A stretch of DNA of 6,748 bases from Bacteroides sp. (GTDB lineage Bacteria > Bacteroidota > Bacteroidia > Bacteroidales > Bacteroidaceae). The translations under genes were made by a program, and so were the position numbers. The DNA is taken from the NCBI GenBank assembly GCA_021204375.1, contig JAJPZL010000267.1, positions 1-6,748 on the forward strand. Direction: 5' to 3'. Shown one piece after another: positions 1-6,748 of the stretch. Below the pieces are notes generated by a model. It did not search any database and had not been told where the DNA came from. It worked only from the letters and a program-made list of their open reading frames with translations. The first letter of the stretch is position 1. Each line of letters begins with the position of its first letter.

Positions 1-1974
1 TCTATGAAAGGAGTCTTTAAAATATATATACTATTAATCTGTCTGCTTGTTTTGCCGTCTTCTTTGCTGGCACAGGCAGGAGGAAATACCCGAATTATGA
101 TTCGCGGTTTAGTAACTTCCGCAACAGATAAGGAAAGTTTACCCGGTGCCAATGTGGTACTGATGAATAAGGACGAGCGTATTATTACGCATGCTATTAC
201 CGACTTGGATGGTAACTATAGTTTGTTAGCTGATGTAAAGCCGGGTGATAAGCTGGTAGTCAGTTATACAGGGTTTGTTAAACAGGAGATCTCTTTAGGC
301 ACCCGTACTACTGTTAACGTACAGATGGAAGAGGAATCTTTTATGCTCGAAGGAGCAGTGATTGTGGCTCAGCGACGTGTTAATAATGGAATGTTGAGTG
401 TCAATGAACGCGACCTTACTACAGCTGCTACCCGTATTTCCATGTCAGATATTGCTGATAATATGGCAGGTGCCAGTATTGACGATGCCTTGCAGGGACG
501 TATTGCCGGGATGGATATGACAGCTGGTTCGGGTGCTCCCGGTACAGGTATGTCCATTCGTGTTCGTGGTACTACTTCTATTAACGGTTCTTCTCAGCCA
601 CTCATTGTAGTAGATGGTTTTCCGTATGAAACGGAGGTCTCTTCTGATTTTGACTTTTCCAATGCCGATGAAGAACAATATTCTCAGATGTTGAACATTG
701 CTCCGGATGATATTCAGGAAATTATAGTGTTAAAAGATGCGGCTGCAACAGCGATCTATGGCTCAAGAGCAGCCAATGGAGTACTTCAAATTACCACTAA
801 ACGTGGAACAAAAGGTAAACCTCGCATATCCTATACCTTTAAAGGCACCGTATGCCAAAAGCCTTCTACTATTCCTACTCTTACCGGTGACCAGTATACT
901 ACCATGATACAAGAGGCTATGTTAAATTCCGGCAGTTTATACAATCCCATAAGTAATCCGGAATTCGCATACGATGTCAATCAACCTTACTACTTCTACA
1001 ATTATGGTCAGAATACCAATTGGTTTGATGAAGTAACCCAGAGTGGATTTGCGCAGGATCACAACCTTTCTGTAACAGGAGGAGGAGACAAAGCGGTTTA
1101 CCGTCTCTCTTTGGGATATTATGACAATGAAGGTACTATTATTGGAACAGGTCTGCAACGTATAAATACCCGTCTGAACGTAGATTATGATGTTTCTGAG
1201 CAGATTAAGTTTCAGGCAAGTATAACCTATACTCACAGCGAGAATGACCAGAACTATATTACTTACCTGAATAAAAGTTATGATGTAAGTAATGGAGCTT
1301 TTACCCGTATGCCCAATATGAGTATCTATGAATATAATGAAATCGGTGCCTTAACCGGTAATTACTTTTCTCCCCTTTCTTCTTCACAAGGTTATTGGAA
1401 CGAGTCAGTCTCCAACCCCTATAATCCGGTTGCTATGGCTAATGAAGCCTATCATAAGTTTACATCCGACCGTATTATCTCCAATTTATCACTGATCTAT
1501 CGTCCTGCCTCCTGGTTCCGGTATCAGTTTGATGTAAGTCTGGATGTACTGAATGAAAAGAAAAGTGTCTTTCTTCCCCAGACTACTACGGGTCGTTCCT
1601 GGAGTGAACTTCAGGCGAACTGGGCCGATGATTATGATGGAGAAGCATTTGTTCTTACTACTTATAATAAAGCTATTTTTACTCCTCGCCTGGGAAATAA
1701 ACATGACTTTATGGGATTATTAGGAATCAATACCAGCGATAAAAATGCAGCGGGATATAGTGCTACTACCGCTAATAGTGCAAGCCCCTATTTGCAGGAT
1801 CCCTCCAATCCTTCCCGTGTAAATGGTTCCAGTATTGTAGGCGTAGGTTCAAGTAAATCCAGTAACCGTACAGTTTCCTTCTTTGGTACTGTACAGTATG
1901 GTTTCCTGGATCGGTATTTAATCAATGCCAGTCTTCGTGGAGATGGAGATTCCCGTTTTGGTTCCGATTATCGT

Positions 1975-1977
1975 TAG
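1975..1977 (+). other. In-frame TAG nonsense codon in the susC-like gene
   Basis: The frame opened at 4 hits TAG at codon 658, between GDSRFGSDYR and GTFPSVSARW. The same frame continues as good SusC barrel sequence to 2283. SusC proteins carry an SRFG...(W/Y/F)G.FPS block here, so the ancestral codon was most likely TGG (Trp), changed by a single G-to-A transition. The ancestral residue is inferred. Confidence 0.88.
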
Positions 1978-2283
1978 GGAACTTTCCCCAGTGTTTCTGC
2001 CCGTTGGCGTGTTTCCAGCGAACCCTTTATGAATTGGTCTGAAAAATGGCTGGACGAACTCAGCCTTCGTGCCAGTTACGGGATAAACGGTTCCCGTCCC
2101 AAGTACGATTTTACCCATGTAGGTATCTATAATGTCTATGATTACCCTTATCTGGGCGAATCGGGTACTTATCTCTATAATCTGGAACAGATCAACCTTC
2201 GTTGGGAACGTACTACGCAGCAGAATGTCGGTCTTAACTTTGCAGCTTTTAATAATCGTATTAATGTAGACCTGGAGTTCTAT

Positions 2284-2290
2284 AAAAAAA
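2284..2290 (+). other. A7 homopolymer with a +1 frameshift in the susC-like gene
   Basis: After TAT (2281-2283) come seven A residues. Read straight on, the frame gives YKKTNQ and stops at TGA 2299-2301. With six A residues it reads YKKRTNDLFFYNLDIPSSTG, which is typical SusC sequence and joins the open frame running to 3136. The run therefore has one base too many. Homopolymer slippage, biological or technical, is the natural cause. Confidence 0.88.
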
Positions 2291-3132
2291 CGAACCAATG
2301 ATCTGTTCTTTTATAACCTGGATATTCCCAGCAGTACCGGTTTTACTAAAGTAGATATGAATGTAGATGTTATGGATAACCAGGGATGGGAACTTTCGGT
2401 AAATACAATTCCGGTACGTATGCCTGATCTCACGGTCAGTTTTAATTTCAATATCTCCCAGAATAAAAATTATATCCGTGAGATCTCCGAACTATATCCG
2501 ATGGAAACCGGTACCGGCCTTTCCAAGGGAGATTATATACGTAGTTTTGAGGTTAATCAACCCATGGGCTCTTTCTACGGATATATGTATGACGGAGTAT
2601 ACCTGAATAAAGACCAGACAATTGCCCGTGATAAAAATGGTAATAAGATTTATACATACGATGAAAAAGGACAACGCGTTCCGGTCCAAATGCGTTTTGG
2701 ATATCCAAGTATTGACTATGAATTCCAGCCCGGGGATGCCCGTTATACGGATGTAAACAATGATGGTAATATTGATTACCAGGGTATTGTTTATTTGGGT
2801 AACTCCACACCTAAATTTACCGGAGGTTTTGGTCCTATGATCCGTTATAAAGACTTTACCCTAAATGCTTACTTTAATTTCCGTTATGGAAATAAAGTGG
2901 TAAACCGGGCCAAAATGAACCTGGAAAAGATATATAATTTCGATAACCAGAGTACAGCCGTTCTTCGTCGGTGGCGCCATAAGTATGAGAGTGAGGCGGA
3001 AGCTCCTTCTGATCTTTTACCCCGGGCCCTCTATAATACCGGCTATAACTACCTGGGTTCCGATCGTTTTATTGAAGATGGCTCTTTCCTGCGTTTTAAA
3101 TCTTTATCCCTGAAATACCAGGTTAACCGTAA

Positions 3133-3137
3133 TTTTT
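3133..3137 (+). other. T5 run with a -1 frameshift in the susC-like gene
   Basis: The current frame ends at TAA 3137-3139 after YQVNRNF. Adding one T gives NFLSKTPLQEAYINLLINN, followed by the usual SusC ending with a D.R.PRSW block and FTVTFNVTF, stopping at TAA 3322-3324. One base is missing, most simply from this T run. The shift cancels the +1 at 2284-2290, so the gene ends in its original frame. Confidence 0.88.
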
Positions 3138-3324
3138 AAGTAAAACTCCTTTGCAGGAAGCTTATATAAATTTGCTGATAAATAACCTCTATGTATGGAC
3201 TAAATATACCGGACAGGATCCGGAAATTTCCATGAGTAACAGTGATCCTTTCGCAATAGGCTATGATGATGCACGTATACCACGTTCCTGGGAGTTCACT
3301 GTCACCTTTAATGTTACATTCTAA

Positions 3325-3336
3325 AAATGTATAAAT
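3325..3336 (+). promoter_or_regulatory. 12-base AT-rich intergenic spacer and translation-start region
   Basis: The spacer between the susC-like stop and the susD-like ATG holds one G, no C and no purine-rich Shine-Dalgarno sequence. This is usual for Bacteroidetes, where AT-rich leaders replace strong Shine-Dalgarno pairing. It is too short for an independent promoter, so the two genes are co-transcribed. An ATG at 3327 opens a seven-codon frame overlapping the true start and is probably chance. Confidence 0.6.
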
Positions 3337-4101
3337 ATGAAAATAACTAACTATATAGTATCACTTTTAGTGATGGCTCAGCTATTCGTACTGACCAGTT
3401 GTAATGAATGGTTGAATCTGATGCCTGAGGATGGAGTTCCTGCTAAAGAGTACTGGAAGACCAAAGAAGATGTACACTCTGCCATGAATGGAATTTATGC
3501 CTCTTTGATCAGTGACGGACTGGGAGAAGCCATGTTTCTTTTTGGTGAACTTCGTGCCGATATGATCGCAGATTTCCCCCGGAATCCGACTGACCGTTTT
3601 TCACGCATTATTGAAGGTGAGATAGCAGCTGATAATGACACTTTGAATGGCTGGCAGCATTTTTATAAAACAATTAATCTCTGCAATACTCTTATTGAAT
3701 ATTCACACTTAGCTTATGAAAATGATGAGTCTTTTACAGAGAAATTGCTCGATGAATATCTGGCACAGGCCATTACGATCCGTAGCTTAATGTATTTTTA
3801 CCTGGTCCGGTCTTTCGGAGATATTCCTTTTTCACTGAAGCCCTATACAAACAGTGCTCAAACACTTTCATTGGCTAAAAGTCCTAAAGAAGAGATTCTA
3901 ACTACTCTTATTGCGCATCTCAAGGCATTGAATCTCTCTGGTAATGAAAAACTACCTTTCTCTTACAGCAATACGGATGTAGCTCAGAATAAGGGTCGGA
4001 TAACAGCCTGGATGTTAAAGGCTCTTCTGGCTGATCTCTATCTGTGGAATGAACAGTATGATAAATGTGTGGAACAATGTAACCAGATTATTAATTTCGG
4101 A

Positions 4102-4104
4102 TAA
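4102..4104 (+). other. In-frame TAA nonsense codon in the susD-like gene
   Basis: The stop lies between CNQIINFG and FALIPVNHQEEIIEG, in one uninterrupted frame. SusD proteins commonly have Tyr in this G-Y-x-L context, so the ancestral codon was probably TAT or TAC, changed at its third base. The residue assignment is inferred. Confidence 0.87.
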
Positions 4105-4701
4105 TTTGCCTTAATACCGGTAAACCACCAGGAAGAGATTATAGAAGGGATTACAGAAGAAGATAATGTCACTATATATCATTCCAATGAAGGAGATGCA
4201 GACAATATGTTTCTGTCTCTGTATGTAAATGGGAACAGTGTAGAAAGTATTTTCGAGTTTCAGTATAGCAGCGAAAAATTAAATCCTTTCTGGAAAATAA
4301 TGAATCAGACCAACGGACAATTATCCGCCAATACCAGTACACTTTCCGAATACATTTACCCCTCCACCAATACAGGAGATGGATGTTACTACGATATACG
4401 CCAGGGTATGAGTGTACGTCAGGGATATATCTGGAAATACATCGGACGTGAACGTGAAGGGAGTTCCCGGGAAGAACTGGAAATAACAGGTAATTTTATT
4501 ATCTATCGCCTGGCCGAGATCTACATGATAAAGGCAGAGGCTCTTACACAACTTGGAATACAGAGTGGAAATCGTAGTTATTACGAGGAAGCATTACAAG
4601 CTCTACAGTTAGTCCGAAACCGGGGTAATGCAGTCGATTCTACGGATCTGATCAGTACTGATGATAACTTTGACGGTAAAACATTGGAGCAATTTATTCT
4701 C

Positions 4702-4704
4702 TAG
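4702..4704 (+). other. In-frame TAG nonsense codon in the susD-like gene
   Basis: The stop falls inside the conserved SusD block FIL-x-ERAREF..EGKRWYDLLR, at codon 456. Family members usually have Asp, Gln, Glu or Asn at x. CAG (Gln) or GAG (Glu) is one step from TAG, and CAG-to-TAG would be a C-to-T transition. The same frame runs on to the natural TAA at 4951-4953. Confidence 0.88.
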
Positions 4705-4953
4705 GAACGTGCCCGTGAGTTTCCTTATGAAGGTAAACGCTGGTATGATCTGCTCCGTAATGCCAAACGGGATAATTACGCAGGCAATAATCTGAACTAT
4801 TTACTGGAATCCGTGATACGGAGTGCTCCTGCTGAAAAAGTCTATACACTTCAGACAAAATTCCGTAGTTACAATAGTCACTATTTCCCGGTTCCGCAAC
4901 GTGAGATAGAGTCTAATCCGCTCCTTACTCAAAATGAATTTTATGCTAATTAA

Positions 4954-4965
4954 ACAATATATAGT
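4954..4965 (+). promoter_or_regulatory. 12-base AT-rich intergenic spacer and translation-start region
   Basis: This spacer between the susD-like stop and the FAS1 gene ATG is the same length as the preceding one and equally AT-rich, without a Shine-Dalgarno-like run. There is no room for a terminator or a new promoter, so the third gene belongs to the same transcript. Confidence 0.6.
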
Positions 4966-5050
4966 ATGAAAAAGAGTCAACTTATCATTAAAAAATATAT
5001 GTACCGGGTAATATTTCTGCTGGCAGGAATTACTCTTTTAGTCACCCTCT

Positions 5051-5068
5051 CCTGTAAAGATGAATTAG
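5051..5068 (+). other. Lipidation site and putative surface-export signal of the FAS1 lipoprotein
   Basis: These bases encode C-K-D-E-L-E, starting at the lipobox cysteine (residue 30). In Bacteroidetes, a short charged, acid-rich stretch right after the lipidated cysteine directs lipoproteins to the cell surface; a K-(D/E)2-type motif has been described in Capnocytophaga. The match supports surface display beside the SusC/SusD pair. Its function here is inferred from the motif alone. Confidence 0.55.
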
Positions 5069-5756
5069 AGAGATCTGTGTACTGTACTTCGGAGATTCCT
5101 ATGATCGATGAATATATGGAGGATGAAGCAAACAGTCTGACTGATTTTCTCTCTCTGGTAGATAAGGCAGATTATCGGGGTATGCTATATGCGTATGGTA
5201 CCTATACCTGCTTTGTTCCTACCAATAATGCGGTTCAGGAATTTCTCAAAGAGAAGGGTGTAACCATAGAAAGTATATCTGAAGAAGAAGCCCAGGCATT
5301 TGTAGGCATTCATGTAGTGAATGACACACTGGCAATCAGTGATTTTGTAGATGGACGTCTTATCTCTGCTACCATTCGTAATCAATATTTAACTGTAGCT
5401 ACAAAGAATGATACAAGTGGAGATGTATATATAGAGGTAAACCGCCAGGCCCGGATTATAGAAAAGGATATCTCTCTGGGGAACGGCTATATTCATGTGA
5501 TTGATAATGTCTTGGAGGAAGCCCTTCAAACAGTTTGGGAAACGATTGAATCCTTACCGGATGTGGAATTCTCCATTATGAAAGAACTTATTAGAGATAC
5601 CGGATTTGATAAGGTACTTTCTCAAACCGGAGATGCTGTTTTTTATTCTTATTTTCTTCAGTGTAATGAAATATTCCGTGAGCTGGGAATTGATACCCGC
5701 CCAGCACTTCTGGAGCGTTTACAGGGAAATACACCGGATGTAACTGATGATGCCGC

Positions 5757-5774
5757 TTTGTTATTAAATTTGTT
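5757..5774 (+). other. -1 frameshift in the second FAS1 domain
   Basis: The first frame is good up to DDAALL and then runs to TAA at 5806-5808. A second frame is clearly FAS1 from CAG 5775 onward (QYHCVPERKYVTDML). One base is missing between them. Candidates are the short T run 5757-5759, the A run 5766-5768 and the T run 5769-5771. The A run would restore ALLLKFVQYHC, but the exact base cannot be fixed. Confidence 0.82.
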
Positions 5775-6740
5775 CAGTATCATTGTGTTCCGGAGCGCAA
5801 ATATGTAACCGATATGCTCTATGCTTCGGCATTCTCTACCTATGGCTCCAATCAGGTATTGACTTTTAACCTGGATGGAGATAATATCCTGATAAATGAG
5901 TTTAAAATGGGTGAACTGGACGAAGATGGCATACCTGTAGATCGTAACAGTATTTATACGGATCTTACTTACCTGAATGGGGTAATTCATGAAGCCCTGG
6001 GACAACTTGAGATCAAAAACCGGAAAGCTTACCGGGTCTATTTTGATTTAGCAGATCAACCGGAAATAAGAGCGTTAAAAGGTTTTCGTAAACCCGGAAC
6101 TACTGGAGTCGGATTTACGAGTGATGACCTTTCGGAAGTAGAGTTTCCTTCTTTAACTTTGACTTACAATTGTTATGCCTGGACAGATGACTTAAGAAAT
6201 TCTTATGCCTATGGAGACTGTTTGGATTTTCGTATTAGTACTGCTAATCTTTCATGGATAGAATTTACTACACCTTTATTGGTAGAGGGTACTTATAATG
6301 TCTGGTTCTGTACTCGTAGAGCAGTCCCTGAAACCAGTACGAATATCCGTGCCTCTTTTAAGCAAACAGGCGAAGAAGATCAGATTATGAATGTCGTGAA
6401 TCTCTATAATGATATAGGGAGTGGCTTAACAGGCGGTGTACCCGATGATGATAAATTATTACAGGAAAACAAGAAGAGTTACACAACAAGTCCCACTTTC
6501 CAGGTCTTCAATACCTTTCATGGATCTTTACTGGGTACCATTCGTGTCTCTTCAACCGGACGTCATATACTCAGAATGGATGCTTTGAATACACCCCGTT
6601 CCACACATTTTGATATATTACAGTTTATTCAGGTTGATGAAGACCAGGTATGGCCTAAAGTTGCCGGTGATGGTACATGGGTTTATAAGAATACTCCCGG
6701 ATATGAAATCTATCCTTATACTGCAGAGTGTGATGATTAA

Positions 6741-6748
6741 TATAAATA
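6741..6748 (+). promoter_or_regulatory. AT-only leader after the FAS1 gene, window edge
   Basis: The last eight bases, TATAAATA, resemble the two 12-base spacers that precede the susD-like and FAS1 starts; the first spacer contains TATAAAT. No hairpin terminator fits here. This suggests, weakly, that another gene of the operon begins a few bases beyond the window. Confidence 0.3.

Larger units (their letters stand above)
4..3324 (+). pseudogene. SusC/RagA-family TonB-linked outer-membrane transporter, broken by one nonsense codon and two frameshifts
   Basis: Seen: the ATG at 4 opens a Sec signal peptide (basic start, hydrophobic residues 7-23, LLAQA cleavage region). A carboxypeptidase-regulatory-like domain follows at about 32-110, with GLV, PGANV and TDLDGNYSL. 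The stretch FMLEGAVIVA (113-122) occupies the place of the usual DEVVVVG TonB-box-like segment. The plug spans about 140-268 and carries SIRVRGTTSING, PLIVVDG, VLKDAAATAIYGSRAANGV and ITTKRG, all SusC hallmarks. The beta-barrel fills the rest and includes a Ca-loop-like DVNNDGNID (encoded near 2750-2777) and the terminal strand FTVTFNVTF ending in phenylalanine. Restored length is about 1106 residues, normal for the family; there is no STN domain. Known of the family: it imports oligosaccharides or peptides with TonB energy as a complex with SusD. Lesions: TAG at 1975-1977, an extra A in 2284-2290, and a missing T at 3133-3137. The first open frame gives only 657 residues and lacks much of the barrel, so it should not work as a transporter. 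The substrate is unknown. Confidence 0.93.
3337..4953 (+). pseudogene. SusD/RagB-family nutrient-binding surface lipoprotein, broken by two in-frame stops
   Basis: Seen: a type II signal peptide with lipobox LTSC puts the lipidated cysteine at residue 22, followed by NEWLNLMPED. The N-terminal SusD-like region has YWKTKEDVHSAMNGIYASL, and TPR-type helices with QAITIRSLMYFYLVRSFGDI lie at about 144-163. The C-terminal SusD/RagB region has NFIIYRLAEIYMIKAEAL (386-403), ERAREF..EGKRWYDLLR (457-474) and the family ending YFPVPQREIESNPLLTQNE near 516-534. Restored length is 538 residues, normal for SusD. Known of the family: an outer-membrane-anchored lipoprotein that binds ligand and caps the SusC barrel. 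Its place 12 bases after the susC-like gene is canonical. TAA at codon 256 and TAG at codon 456 leave a first product of only 255 residues without the C-terminal half. The frame is otherwise continuous, with no indel. Confidence 0.93.
4966..6740 (+). pseudogene. Lipoprotein with two fasciclin (FAS1) domains and a C-terminal beta-rich module, broken by one frameshift
   Basis: Seen: a lipoprotein signal peptide with lipobox TLSC puts the lipidated cysteine at residue 30, followed by KDELE, an acidic tail like the surface-export signal of Bacteroidetes lipoproteins. FAS1 domain 1 is at about 50-185, with H1-like TCFVPTNNAV (81-90) and H2-like GYIHVIDNVL (174-183). FAS1 domain 2 is at about 186-351, with FLQCNEIF, QYHCVPERKYVTDML and NGVIHEALGQLEI (338-350). 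The C-terminal part, about 354-591, is beta-rich; WIEFTTPLLVEGTYNVWF and GRHILRMDAL...FDILQFI resemble galactose-binding or CBM6/35-like jelly rolls (inference). The start at 4966 is preferred because it follows the previous stop by 12 bases; Met12 is a possible alternative. A -1 shift near 5757-5774 ends the first frame at 5806-5808 after 280 residues; the rest runs in another frame to TAA 6738-6740. Restored length is about 591. The exact role is unknown; accessory surface binding or adhesion is plausible. Confidence 0.87.

Noticed and set aside
2284..2290. Programmed ribosomal frameshifting at the A7 run
   Set aside because: The preceding base is the T of TAT, so the run is not in the X-XXY-YYZ register for -1 slippage, and the shift needed here is +1. 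No SusC homologue known to me uses such a site.
1918..2298. 126-codon open frame on the minus strand, the longest antisense one
   Set aside because: It lies opposite strongly conserved SusC barrel sequence, has no recognisable motif, and is explained as a shadow of the coding strand.
2750..2777. DVNNDGNID as a dockerin or EF-hand domain
   Set aside because: It is a single Ca-loop-like motif that is common within SusC barrel loops, with no second copy and no dockerin context.
3327..3350. Seven-codon upstream frame starting at ATG 3327 and overlapping the susD-like start
   Set aside because: It is very short, arises from AT-rich sequence, and has no conserved feature; the ATG at 3337 is clearly fixed by the signal peptide.
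1975..4704. Alternative genetic code with stop codons read as sense
   Set aside because: The replaced residues differ (probable Trp, Tyr and Gln/Glu), TAA also serves as the natural end of all three genes, and three single-base shifts in the same window cannot be explained by recoding.
5658..6005. 115-codon minus-strand open frame spanning the FAS1 frameshift
   Set aside because: The sense strand encodes clear FAS1 sequence on both sides of the shift; the antisense product resembles no known family.

Overview
The window is a stretch of a Bacteroidetes (probably Bacteroidales) genome, filled end to end by three same-strand genes of a SusC/SusD-type nutrient-uptake locus. Paired SusC (TonB-dependent outer-membrane transporter) and SusD (surface glycan-binding lipoprotein) genes are a hallmark of this phylum. 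The AT-rich, Shine-Dalgarno-poor start regions and the lipoprotein signals also fit. I cannot name a genus.

Layout: (1) 4-3324, a SusC/RagA-like transporter of about 1106 codons. (2) 3337-4953, a SusD/RagB-like lipoprotein of 538 codons. (3) 4966-6740, a lipoprotein of about 591 residues with two fasciclin (FAS1) domains and a C-terminal beta-rich, possibly carbohydrate-binding-like module. The genes are separated by only 12 bases each, so they almost certainly form one transcript. The window starts 3 bases before the first ATG and ends 8 bases after the last stop in AT-rich sequence like the two spacers, so the operon may continue downstream. No promoter or terminator lies inside.

None of the three genes is open as read. 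The SusC gene has an in-frame TAG (1975), a +1 shift in an A7 run (2284-2290) and a compensating -1 shift at a T5 run (3133-3137). The SusD gene has an in-frame TAA (4102) and an in-frame TAG (4702). The FAS1 gene has a -1 shift near 5757-5774. Family-typical protein sequence continues on both sides of every lesion, so each gene can be reconstructed at full length. This looks like either a recently inactivated operon or an error-bearing assembly. The sequence alone cannot settle which.

If intact, the three proteins would act together at the outer membrane. SusD would capture a ligand, probably an oligosaccharide, and lid the SusC barrel. SusC would import the ligand using TonB energy. The FAS1 lipoprotein would be an accessory surface protein for binding or adhesion. 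No glycoside hydrolase or regulator is visible, so the substrate cannot be inferred. I found no RNA gene, mobile element, CRISPR array or long repeat, and no sign of a novel system beyond the FAS1 architecture and the dense lesions.
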